DNA of 64,000 nucleotides, taken from Monocercomonoides exilis (taxonomy: Eukaryota; Preaxostyla; Oxymonadida; Polymastigidae). Below are positions 11,292 through 22,217 of this stretch, in pieces. The translations under genes were made by a program, and so were the position numbers. How positions within the stretch are numbered: the stretch's first letter is position 1; every line of letters starts with the position of its first letter. The DNA lies in the NCBI GenBank assembly GCA_001643675.2, contig LSRY02000030.1, forward strand, positions 730,501-794,500, written 5' to 3'. Under the pieces are notes generated by a model, which was given only the letters and a program-made list of their open reading frames with translations, was not told the origin of the DNA and ran no database searches.

Positions 11292-12608
11292 TTAGCAATT
11301 TGCAATAGACGAAACTAAACGTTTAAATTCATTCAGATTGTTCTGATTATACACCAATTTATCATTCAAACGCAGATATGTGAATGCTTCAACTTTACCA
11401 CCTTTGTTGCATGTGTTTTGAATAACTCTGTTATAGGCGGTGCTGTCGTACCTCTCCAATGCATTCTCAGATGACATTGTAACACCTGATTGTCTTGTAG
11501 CTTGAATGACTTGATTGACCAAATCCTCTGGCTGGCATCTTGAGTCTGAAGGCTGTTCATTATTTGACATCTCAAAGCAAGTAAAGTCAAATATCACTCC
11601 AAGCTCTCTAAGCAAACTAGCAACGCGCTTGTAGAAATCTGATCCGCTAATTCCATTACCATTCACATATCCAGTTGTCATCTCTGAAGCATGTGATGCA
11701 TGGCCATACCACCAATGGATTCCTGCGACTTTCATGGCAACTGCGCAATTGCTGCTGCGGAAAATGGAAACAGCTGGGGTCAAGATTTTGCGAGCATGCT
11801 CAATCAACAAGTTGGAATACCAGTTCATAAAGAATTTTCCATATTCAGTCTGATATCCTCCTGAATTTGCACGGAAGAAACTTGTATCATCTGGGCGAGA
11901 ATTGTAAGATCCAGCATCTGTTGGAGGAGAATCCCATTCTGGATGATTTGCTGCTTTTGATGCATTTTGGAACATTTGCTTCATTTTTGGTGCGAAAGCT
12001 TGAAACTCTCCAACACCTGGGAATGACCATCTGTCAGATTGATATCCTGGATATCTCAGTTCACCACATGGTCCAAGACCAACTTGAATTTCATTGATAA
12101 CGGTTCCAATGCGGTTGCCCATGCTTTGCTTGAACGCATTCATGTAATCAGTATAAACTTGAACGGGAGTTCGACCTTGAAGAACAGGATCATTATCAAC
12201 AAATAATCCAACAACTTCCTTGTCGTCATGTCCATGAACATCACGGTACCAGATGTCATTTACGTTTCTGACCCATTCGGGAATTGGAATATAAACATTA
12301 TCTCCAACATTTCCTCCGCATTGATGGAAACTCATGACGCATTGAAGCTTAAGTCCAGCTTGTTGGCAAAGATCTGCAAGACGCTGATATCCTCCAAAAT
12401 TATAGCGCTTTGGAGATGGTTCGCAAATTCCCCACCACACATCCACCATAACTCCGTAAACTCCAGCATTTTTAAGAATTCCAAAACTTCTAACAGCTGT
12501 TTCATTCAGCTTTCCGTTATTTGCAACAGTATCCAAAGGCATCATAACATTAACTTTTGTTGCGCTGCAAATGCTAGAAATAGCAATTAAAATGCAAAGT
12601 GCGTTCAT
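11292..12608 (-). CDS. secreted beta-amylase, GH14
   Basis: 438 residues from the ATG at 12608. A longer frame from a TTG at 12635 is unnecessary because the signal peptide (about residues 1-16, M-N-A-L-C-I-L-I-A) begins exactly at this ATG. GH14 enzymes release maltose from the non-reducing ends of alpha-glucans. Both family signatures are present: F-H-Q-C-G-G-N-V-G-D and G-P-C-G-E-L-R-Y-P-G-Y, the latter with the catalytic acid Glu. The second catalytic Glu lies in S-S-E-N-A-L-E-R-Y-D. G-I-H-W-W-Y and S-H-A-S-E-M-T-T-G-Y-V-N line the substrate cleft. Length fits the single-domain enzyme with no starch-binding module. It is intronless, unlike most neighbours, and comparable secreted enzymes occur in other gut metamonads and in bacteria. 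Digestion of plant starch in the host gut is the likely role. Confidence 0.95.
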   Translation of the reverse strand: MNALCILIAISSICSATKVNVMMPLDTVANNGKLNETAVRSFGILKNAGVYGVMVDVWWGICEPSPKRYNFGGYQRLADLCQQAGLKLQCVMSFHQCGGNVGDNVYIPIPEWVRNVNDIWYRDVHGHDDKEVVGLFVDNDPVLQGRTPVQVYTDYMNAFKQSMGNRIGTVINEIQVGLGPCGELRYPGYQSDRWSFPGVGEFQAFAPKMKQMFQNASKAANHPEWDSPPTDAGSYNSRPDDTSFFRANSGGYQTEYGKFFMNWYSNLLIEHARKILTPAVSIFRSSNCAVAMKVAGIHWWYGHASHASEMTTGYVNGNGISGSDFYKRVASLLRELGVIFDFTCFEMSNNEQPSDSRCQPEDLVNQVIQATRQSGVTMSSENALERYDSTAYNRVIQNTCNKGGKVEAFTYLRLNDKLVYNQNNLNEFKRLVSSIANC

Positions 12609-15600
12609 GACTCTTGAGGTGTTGTAAAGAAACAAAGATCAAAATAACCTTTATATGCTCTTTCATTCTTAAAAAATCATTTTAGAGAAATAAAATTTTA
12701 AATGTTATTTTTTATAATAATAATAATAGTAATAAAAGCAAAGAAGAATATCCCTTGAAATTATTATTTTTTTAAACATTCTGAAAAAGAAAAGATGATA
12801 TTTTTTGTATGCTTCATTCTTTAGATAAGGAAAAAAATAATTAACATTTTCTGACTTTTTGAAAATTGAAATTTTGATAACATTATTCTTTTCATCGATT
12901 CATTTGCGAATAAAAAATTGATAACGATTTCATCGTTTTTTCACACGAAAAAAGAAAGTTATAATCATAACAGTGTCAAAATACAAATTGTGTCAATGAA
13001 GCAAAAATTCAAAGAATATACCATGATGTTATTGGTCTTCCACAATAAGTTGCTTAACTTTAACTGTTGAAGAAAAATTTTTGTCAAAAAAGAGACCTAG
13101 AGTTTTTTTTTTATTCATTGCCATTTTTTGAATATTGATTGACTGAACTCAATTTCCATTATTTAACAAATTCATAACATAAAATGAAGCATGTTTGAAA
13201 ACATTTCAAAAAAATCACGTTTCTTACGAACAATCACAGTTCAGAGAAAGCTATCGAAACAAAATACATCTCCATTTGAAACTAGTTCAATTTTAATCAA
13301 TTTGAATCCGAAAAAAAAATTTTTTTTTCATAAGACCATTTACAAAAAGAATACAACAAATGATGTCAATTTGCATTCATATTTTGAAAAAACGGAAAAG
13401 TCCAGACTTGTTTCCTTTGAAAAACGATTCGAACGATATAATCACTGAAGCTATAAACTCATCAGAAAAGTGCTTCCATCTGATATAATAGCTTATATAT
13501 GTTCTAAATATGATAAAAACTTTATTCTTAACAATTTCCTTTGCACTTACTTTCCAAAACGAAGCAAAATCCATTTCATCATAAAATATTTTGTATTTCT
13601 TCAACAGTTTCGAATAACACCCCATGGAACACACACAAAAAAAAGACATTAATTTTGCTTTTATAATAAATTCTTTTTCGCTCTTTGATGTTTCACGTTT
13701 GAAGTATTACTGAATTGAAACCATTGATAGTCTTTGCAAAATAGCAGGTGAAAGATAAGCATATAAAATGTCAATTGAATTTGTGCTCATGAAATAATTC
13801 ATATATCACATCAATATTTCCAACAGTTCAAATTTTAATGAGGTTGCTGAGTTGATATAATCAATTTTTTGATTTTAGCAACAATATTTGATTACACTTT
13901 GTTTGAATTAGATCTTTTGCAAGCAAGAATTTCACAAATTGTGAAATTACACTATAAATTATTTCTATTCATAAGGTGCACGACGAGCAAATTCTTAAGT
14001 GTGATAAGAAAAATCGATTCCCTATTAAAAAAAGGAATTTCATAATTTCGATAATAACATGTTGCATGACTAACACTAACGATATTTTCCCATTTTATCC
14101 TTTCTTATACTGCGTCGATTTCCATGTGATCATTAATTCAAAATTATAATGCTCTTAGTTGTGCACTGCATAAACGACATTCAAATAGTTATGAATTGAC
14201 CATTGAATGAAACAAACACTTTCATTTCTTATCAACCGTGGAACTGTTTAAACATTGTAATCTATAATTCATCCAAAATATTATAGGATAAAAATGGTTG
14301 CTAGATGAAAATGAAAAAATCAAAACAATGCTTTGCTGTGATCTTAATCCCTTTTTCATTTGAACAATTCTTTTGTTTTTCAGATAAATCACTGCACATT
14401 GAAATCTAACATTCAGAATTAACATGATGCATAATAAATGATCAATTCATTATATGTCAACTATTTTCTGATTATTCAAATTTATAATAATCTATTTTAA
14501 GAAGATACACCATTCATTTTCGAAATATTCCAATTATTTATTTAATCAAAATTTCATCATCACACATTTCAACAACACATATAGATAAGGCTTCCGCGGA
14601 ATAGATACTTGATTCATATCTGTTTTTACAACCAACAGACTTCAACATCGAAACCTAAATATGATTGGCTTTCTTGATCTTCATGCTGTTAAAGCTTTCA
14701 AATGTTGCATCGATGCATTTTAAATAGAATTGAAAAGAGTGACACACAGAGAATTTATTATGAATTCGTTGGATTCACCATGAAAACATATTGAATTCAT
14801 AAAAATTTTTTGGGGAACACGGATAATGCACTTCGTTTCTTTTGTCAATGTTTCTGGCTTGTTAGGAGCACAAAAAATAAAATTGAGAGGAAAAATCAGA
14901 AATTCTTTTGAAACCATTTATCTGCAACTTGCACACATTCTTCAGAAAAGTTGATAATTTTCAGCTCAAAGTTATGAAATAAGAGGAGAACAATAAAATG
15001 AAAATGTGAAAGTTATCAATGCTCAAAATAAAATCATTAAGAAATTATCATAAATGCGAATTTGAGTGAAAAAACGTTTAATGAATGAAGAATTCAGTAT
15101 GATATTTGTTTCACATATGTGCATCCCTTTAGAGCAGCAAGATAATATACTACCACAGACGGGAGCAACAATCAAATGATGTCGGTTAATATAATCACCA
15201 TTCTTCATCAAACACTCGAATTCCAAAAGAAATCAATTGTTTTCTTTTTCTTCTTCATAATTATCATACCATCAGTTTATTGATAATCAGTGGTAAGAGT
15301 AGATCTTCTCGCAAATGTCTAACACGAAGAACGCATCTTAAATCTCAACATTCATGATGCTGTGCGCATAAACGTAACTCTCAAAAGATGACTGCATCGA
15401 TATCGAATTAACATTGAAAAATATGCTTCAAATTGTTCATTGAACTGATACAAAATAAAAAATTCACATATTATCCATGATGCTTCCCGAAGATAAGTTA
15501 TCGGTCTTTTCTATTTGCATTTACCGATATTTTAAGTGGGATAAAAATTCCGATTTACTTGCGAAAATTTGCCAAAATGAATTTTATTCATAAGCAATCA

Positions 15601-16527
15601 TAATTATTCTTGCCCATTATAATACGGCTAAAAATTCTTCATTCATTTGTACGGAACAATGTAATATATTTTATTAACTATTACTGAATTTAAAAAATTT
15701 AGCAAATTATCTCATTGATATTTCATGTTCATTAGAACAATGATCAATATAACCCATATAAAGAGTGAATTGCAATAGTGGGTTTTGAACGGATAGTTTT
15801 TCAAAATAGAGCTTTGAATAGCTTTATCAGATATTAATATACATAAAACATCACATTTTCTCTGCATTTGCAGCGAAACGGGCAGTTCCCATATTAATAT
15901 TTTATTGATTCAAATTTGAACAGTTATTTTTAAAATAGAAATATATATATTTAGAACAAAATTGTTTGATGTAAACAAGTTTTGTAGTTAGTGCGAAAGT
16001 GACAATATGAGTCAATTTAATTTTTTCATTCAATTTTTTTTTTGAAACACTCAGACTTTTTCTTTTTTTTTTCAACGAATGTTCTCAGAATTTGAGACAT
16101 TTCTTAAAATTTTAGTTATTTTCAGTTCAAATTTTTGAATAATAAATATGCAACTTCGATGTGATTTCGTCTGTTTAATCCTAATTCTTTGAGATTCATA
16201 ATTATTCATTTTTTTCAAATGCATCCGAAAATAGCCTGTTTTAATCAATTATTGCTTTTCTTGTTTGACTGTTAAAAGAACTTTTGGATAAAACACAATT
16301 TCACTCTTATTAATTTGGACAAATTATTTACAAAGTAATTTTCATCAATTGGAGAGGCTGAAAGCATTTTCGAAAAGAATGAGATGTGAATTATATCGTC
16401 ATTGAATTTTCTTCTTCAAGCACATTTATTAGTTCTTCGAATCCGAATTAATTGACACATGCAAAAAATTTTGATAAAAATTTTTTGTTATGGGTATATT
16501 CCTCCAACAAAATATTCCAATGAAAGA
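12609..16527. other. 3.9-kb gene-poor stretch
   Basis: No frame beyond about 90 codons and none with a recognisable domain. From about 13,680 to 15,500 the sequence is nearly free of the long A or T runs that mark other intergenic stretches here and has more mixed composition, which could reflect an old decayed gene. I could not match it to anything in the window. Confidence 0.5.
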
Positions 16528-18356
16528 ATGGCGAAAGACATAGATAGCTTGCAGTTAACATTATCATTTAATTGTCCTGTAATTTATGGAAATGCAACTG
16601 TTCCACTTTGCATTTTATTTGTTATCACTTTTATTTGTCTTCTTTGTTCTTGCTTTTTGACGTTGAAAGAAGTATTACAGAAAAAGAGAAGATCAATAAA
16701 AAGCAAGACTTTTGTTTTATTTTTCATAACAATGTTTTTTTTCTTGAGATGCTTCGTTATTCTTGTACCTTTGAAGTATACTTTTATATTTTATTCCCTA
16801 TTTTGTTATCAAGCTCCAAGATTTATAACATTAATATGTTGGGAATTCATGGTATTATGGATTCTTCCCTCCATAACCATATCTACGCAAAACTCATGCA
16901 GAAAAAAGTTCCTTTTTCCAATACCATTTTTATTATTTGATGGATTAATGCTCATATTGATGATAATAAATAGCATCATTTCGTCAAATCAAAAGAATAT
17001 AACAGAGGCTATCACTAATTTTTCTACAGTTACTTTCAGTTTTATAATTGTGTTTTCTCTGACAATTGTTGTAATTCGTCTTTTGAAATCACAAAATCTT
17101 GTAAAACAAGTTCGTTGGAGAGCCATTGTTTTATGCATAACATCAGGACTTCACAGTTTGATATCTTTTGCGCGTTTTATTTGGAATCTATGTGATCTAC
17201 TGAACAGCAATTCATTGAAAATATTATGGAGAGAAGCATTTACCACTTGTCAAAATGAAGAGACAAAATGGTTTGACCAGAAATCTTATAACTTAATTAA
17301 ATTAAATAATTTATTTGAATTTGTTCATTATGTTCTATTTACCAACTATAAAGTTGGATCTTTCTTTTATACAATTTTGGCTTCTACTTTATATTTGAAA
17401 CAATACCTCCATTACTCCTTTTAAGCGCATTTGCATTGACAAACATGCGATTCCAACAGAAGAGCAAGCACACGAAGGAAATGCTTACAAAACGCAAATC
17501 AAAAAATAGCAATACGAACAGTAATTTTAACTTTTTCGATAAAAATCGATCTGAAAATGACAAGTCAGCATCAAAAGAGAGAGGCAGTACAATCGATGAC
17601 TGCGAACTTGCGAATCCACTCAGGGAATTTGAAGGAGATGATATGAATGGATGCACAACAGGAATAAGCGAAGAAAGGAAAGAAGGAGAATATAAACCCC
17701 CAAACGATTGTTTCCGATCATTTAACAGCGGAAATGAACGAAATCAATACACTCAATTTTCTCAGTCATTTGGAAAAGAATGTGACAAAAGCAAGAATTC
17801 AAACAATTGTATGGAATTATCTTCTGAGCAATTTGAATTGAACAACAGAAGCAGGTCTGAAAACGGTTATGCTGATCCAAAATTCTTCACTCATTCTGAA
17901 CAAATTAGCAATCATGACCCAACAAAGCAAGTAAATTCACTCGAAAAGAACAGAAAATTGGCTGAGAATTCTGTTGCAGCGTTGTCTGTGGCTGTGAAGA
18001 TGAACAAAGAAGAAGAAACATTGCTGCAAGAGGAAGAATATGAGTATACACAACAGATTCTGCTCAACGAGCTGGAAGAGGAAGAAAGCTGTCAATCAGA
18101 AGAAATCGAAAGGGACAATAAAAAAATGAGAGCGAAAACAATGACAGGGCAGATGAATGAGCTGCTGGTACGTCCAAAGGGTGTTGATTCAGATTATCCT
18201 TCGCGCTCTTCTATTCCACGTCACTTGACTTCATCATTTCATTCGGTTAGACCTTCAAAGAATTCTTTGCGTTTCTCGAGGAATGTAACTGCAGCTGATG
18301 ATGCAATAACAACAACAAAGAAAAAGAAGAAAAAGAAAAAGAAAAAATTGAGTTGA
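16528..18356 (+). CDS. seven-transmembrane protein with charged tail ending in poly-Lys (paralogue 2)
   Basis: Two exons (16528-17270 and 17354-18356) give 581 residues. The intron (83 bp, donor GTTTGA, acceptor ATAAAG) is placed by alignment to paralogue 1: both genes split the same codon just before the last membrane segment (C-W-I-F-L-L here, C-W-N-Y-Y-L there). Without splicing the frame runs into a stop at 17424. The ATG at 16528 aligns with the start of paralogue 1; an upstream ATG at 16459 is in frame but adds an unmatched leader. About seven membrane segments are followed by a hydrophilic tail rich in Glu, Asn, Ser and Lys that ends in ten Lys plus Leu-Ser. The first intron of paralogue 1 is absent here. 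Molecular function is unknown. Confidence 0.8.
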
Positions 18357-19669
18357 AATTGAAGACTTTTTTAAGGTTCGTTTTGGTTGTGTTTTTTTAA
18401 TTTGACACTTTTTGTTGTCAGATGTCTTAGCATTCAAATTATATGTAATATTTTTTATTTCACATGTTTTTATGAATTTTAGAATTTTCTTTTACACATT
18501 TTTCATTTTCTTCTTATTTTTCTTTTCTTTTCTTTTCTTTTTTTAAATTTTTTAGAGTTTATTCTTTTGCTTGTATAATCCAGAGATATCATTGAGTGTT
18601 TTTAGCAGTTCTCTATTAATTTTTAATTTAAATTTAGAGGCATTCAGTCTTAATCTTTTATTCCTTTCTGATATATTTCTTCTTTACACACCTTTTTATG
18701 AGTTCTTGCAAATCCTTTGCTTAAAGCGAAACATCATCAAGAAGAGTTGCACTAATCATTTGTCTGTTTGATGTGTCTTTTTTTTACATGTTGTTAGGTG
18801 ATAATTTTCTTTCTTTGATTTTCGAGTTTAGAATGAGAATTTTTGTTAAAATTGTGTCTTTAACATCATTTTTGGATTTTAGCTTTAATTTTTTCCAATT
18901 TTAAATTTAACTTCAATGATTTTTTTTTACAAAGACCAAGACGTTGTTTATTTTATTTCATTAGGAGAAAAGAAAGTTATGAGAAATAATATGATAAGAG
19001 TATTTTGTTAGTTGAGTTCAAAGCTTACGTGCGATAATTATCAAAAAGATGCGATTAACATTATTAAACACGAAAAAAATGCAAGGATAGTTATTTTGAA
19101 GTTCTTTATCCAAATTTATTATCTAAAGAATTCAAATAAAAAACTTTGATTTTCTTCATAATAACTTTTCAATTTTCATGAATTGTTTTAAATTGTTTGG
19201 TTGATTTTGGAGAAGAAGAATTATTAATTCCAATAAAAAGTCAACTATTGAACAAAGAAGTAGATACAATGAGTATAGAAATGTTTTATTCGAATTAAAA
19301 TGACTTATTCAAATATGCAAAGTTTATTCGGAATAAATAATTTTTATTGGAATAAAAAAAATAAATTGGAATAAACTCTGGCTTTTCGGAATAACTTTTT
19401 TCGATAAAAATTTATTGTGGTTTCAAAAAAATTCTCAAGAATCACTTTCTTTAACAACACTTAAAAATTAATTATAATTATCCATTTATATTTAAAAACC
19501 ATTTAATTGACCAGATATGTTTAAAATGAATTACGATCAAAAAACATTGAATAGTTTATGCAAAATGAACTATGATAAATATTTTTATTTTATTCACAAA
19601 TAATAAAAGCAATCAAAATGGACTTGCAATTAGCTATAAAATATAATTGATCATTTCACAATGTTTGTT

Positions 19670-19710
<41 letters not shown>

Positions 19711-19741
19711 TTATTTTTTCATCTATATTTCACATTTATGA
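18357..19741. other. AT-rich non-coding stretch with GGAATAAA-type repeats
   Basis: No gene seen. Around 19,200-19,400 the motif GGAATAAA or TTCGGAATAA recurs several times, and a related cluster lies at 22,020-22,130 on the far side of the surface-protein relics. A 38-bp T run (19672-19709) ends the stretch. Confidence 0.5.
19672..19709. repeat. poly(T) tract, 38 bp
   Basis: Uninterrupted T run. On the minus strand it is a poly(A) tract immediately 3' of a surface-protein relic. Confidence 0.95.
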
Positions 19742-19960
19742 TCAAACAGAAAAAAAATACATCCAATTGCAAATGGAGAAGTTATTGAATAAACAACATT
19801 TTGCTGAAATTGTTCCAGATTCCTGATAACGCATGCTATTCGCACCTTCACTTGAAACTCTATCAATTGCAGACAAGTGAGTTCCAGTTGTTTTTGAATC
19901 ATTCCATTCGCACGAAGAGAAAATATTTTCCTGATCGTTTGCTATCTGCTGTTTCCCCAA
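19742..19960 (-). pseudogene. relic of giant surface-protein family (N-terminal part)
   Basis: The minus-strand frame matches copy B around its residues 325-390: S-C-E-W-N-D-S-K-T-T-G against W-C-E-W-S-G-S-S-T-T-G, then V-S-S-E-G-A-N-S-M against I-S-S-G-G-A-I-Y-M, and C-L-F-N-N-F against C-L-F-N-N-C. The Gly-Gly turns of the beta-helix repeat are already lost and the match ends within 70 residues. Relative to the relic at 21,030-21,650 it lies in the wrong order for one gene, so it comes from another copy or a rearrangement. Confidence 0.8.
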
Positions 19961-21029
19961 CTTTTGCAGATTCCTTGCACTTTTATTACTACATTTCTTC
20001 GAGATCGATAGAACTCAATGAATAAATTGTAAGATGAAGAAAATGAAGGAAAGGAAGAAGAAGGCGTGCTCAATAAAGAAGCTGAGCTTGGGTCAGATAT
20101 GTCAAGGTACTTCTGTATGAGTGATGAAGAGTCTGTATCGAAAGACGATGGGATGAGTGGCTTCGGCGGAACGTCAACAAGAACAGAAGTTACAAACAAT
20201 GGGTGTGTTGTTAGGGGAAAAAGAAGGTGAAGCAAATGTTGAGGATATTGCGATGTTTTGAGTGTGCATCTAGACAGATGAGAATGTGCTGTCGAATAAG
20301 CAGAAAATTTGCTATGTTCACTTCTCAACCTCTGCCCCTTTTTTTCTGTTGCTTTATGTGCAAGTCTTGTATCGAAAGCGTCTATTTTCGATGTGCAAAA
20401 CTCGTCTTTCTCTTTAGTCTTCGACTTCGCCTTTGGTTCTTCCTGCTGTCTCCCTTTCCTCTGCTCTGCGCTCAATTTGCTTCTGAAATCCGCTTTCTTT
20501 GACTCTTTAATTTGAGCTTGAACTCCTCTCTCTTCGCTTCTCGGGGTGATATAAAGCAAGTGGATGACTGTGATGTGTCTGGCAGCTTCTTCCTCTAATT
20601 CCCATTTCCCCTCGATATCTATTCGCTCAATCAGCACAGTTATCTAGCGGAAGCCGTTCAAACCTCCAAGCAGAGCAGGATGCACAGCTGTGGAAGATGA
20701 AATAAATCATGGTGCACATTCATAGAAGCTGCAGAATGCATTGATGGCGAAGAAGAAGAAGAAGAAGAAGAAGAGGAAGAGGGAGAGGGAGAGGAACAGG
20801 ACGATCTGTTCGAAGACAGAAAAATCTGCGGTATCTGAACAGAGCCAATATTCCATCTCTGGCAACTGAAAGAGAAGTGCGTGCCTTGTCTTGTGCAGCC
20901 AATGAGCTGCACATGCAATCAGAATAAGGCCATGAAAAAAGCAGGTTAGTTGTGCTTGCCTGCTTCTTGCTTCCAACTGCTCACAGAGCAACTCCACAAA
21001 TACTCTTGGCATAAGATTCTAGTTGCATT
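19961..21029 (-). other. low-complexity stretch between surface-protein relics
   Basis: It contains a 231-codon minus-strand open frame (19942-20637, no ATG start) with a Lys/Glu-rich segment loosely like the juxtamembrane tail of the surface family, and a GAA/GAG repeat at about 20,745-20,800. Given relics on both sides it is probably further decayed family sequence, but the similarity is too weak to call. Confidence 0.35.
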
Positions 21030-21650
21030 TTATCCAATACTCAAATGACACGTAACCAAGTTCCCACTTGCCATACTCATCCCGCGCGAATCACTCTTGT
21101 AATTACCATCCACAACAATTTTCCGATCTTTCATCCCAGTATTCAGCTCATTCATCTTTTCTGCATGCTGATATGTCCAAATCCATGAAATAACAAAATT
21201 ACATCAGTTTCACACTTTCTGAACATCAATATTTGTTGTGTAACATTCACAGAATGAGTTATTCGAAGAAAAAAGTTTGTGATCATCTCGAAAATACACG
21301 TCGTGGCCATAAGGAGTTGAATTACTGCAACAGCAATCGTGGAAGAAGATGAAATAACAATTATTATAGTCACTTGGAGCTTCTGATTGATACTGCCTGA
21401 AATCCAATCCTCCACCTCTTGTTGATGTATTGCACAAAATGAAAAGGACATTTCTTATTTTGATTTGTGTTGTAGGAATGAAGGAGCAATAAAACTCTCT
21501 CCATTTAAATTTGAGAAAGAATGAGAAGTATTAAAGTACTTAAACATACGGACTCTCCCCTTTGCAACATTCTGCTCCAAATTGGATTTTCTCATTTGAA
21601 ATTTTACGAAAGGAAATGCTTACTCGTAATCTGTATTATATGTTTGATTT
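21030..21650 (-). pseudogene. relic of giant surface-protein family (residues ~445-630 of copy B)
   Basis: Read on the minus strand in a single frame with internal stops, this segment tracks copy B closely. I-Q-F-G-A-E-C-C-K-G-E-S matches L-I-G-T-E-S-G-G-G-E-S, Q-I-K-I-R-N-V-L-F matches Q-F-K-I-R-S-V-R-F, and C-N-T-S-T-R-G-G-G matches C-N-A-S-T-R-G-G-G. P-Y-G-H-D-V-Y-F then matches P-H-G-H-D-M-V-F, C-E-C-Y-T-T-N matches F-H-E-C-Y-T-T-N, and W-x-Y-Q-H-A-E-K matches W-M-F-Q-H-T-E-K. At least four in-frame stops break it. It is a decaying beta-helix module with no promoter-proximal part or membrane anchor that I can identify. Confidence 0.85.
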
Positions 21651-22217
21651 CAACTCAATTCCGTTAATCGATTCAATAAATAATTTCTTCAAAAGCCTGC
21701 CATTCCTTGCATAATTAACGCTTTTTGTTTCATTGAGTTATGCCCTTCAAATATTGAACATCATTATGATCCATTCACATTTATGCAAATTTCATCTTTT
21801 ATATTTGAAGTTTTTCTTGTAATTCTATTTGATCTCCAATCCTATGGCAGAAATTTCCAGTTTTTCTTTTAATTGTTTGAGACCATAACTGTTCGAAAAA
21901 ATTTTCTGAATAGCATTTCGATGAATAAATATTGTTTATTTGACAAAATATGTTCTGATTATTCAGTTCATTCGTATTGATAAAATGGATCATAAAAATT
22001 TTTGTTGAGGGATTAATTGTAATAAACTAGGTCTTTCTGGAATAAATTTTTTTTATTCGAATAAACTGGTGTTATCTGGAATAAACTTTGGTTATTCGAA
22101 TTATTATTTTTATTTCAATAAAATTTTCTTATTCCAATACCATCAAGTGATGAAATAATATCTGAAGATCCCATAATAAATTCATCATCAAATTTGACTT
22201 TAATTTTAATTTAAAAT
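21651..22217. other. AT-rich stretch upstream of the kinesin gene
   Basis: No gene seen. GGAATAAA/TTCGAATAAAC motifs at 22,020-22,130 resemble those near 19,200-19,400. Confidence 0.5.

Noticed and set aside
12609-12635. N-terminal extension of the beta-amylase from TTG
   Set aside because: The signal peptide starts at the internal ATG at 12608; the extension adds a polar leader from a non-ATG codon.
13313-13331. A-run/T-run palindrome as a terminator or origin
   Set aside because: Such runs are common in this AT-rich DNA; nothing specific supports a function.
16431-16450. TTCGAATCC-like stretch as a tRNA T-arm
   Set aside because: No acceptor or anticodon stem can be paired around it; the same holds for a similar string near 63,270.
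19942-20637. 231-codon minus-strand frame as a gene
   Set aside because: No ATG start, low-complexity composition, and located between surface-gene relics. Weak likeness to the family's juxtamembrane tail is not enough to call either way.
20658-21012. Frames resembling the kinase-like tail of the surface family
   Set aside because: A short possible match (E-M-E...I-V-L-F) could be chance; not supported well enough.
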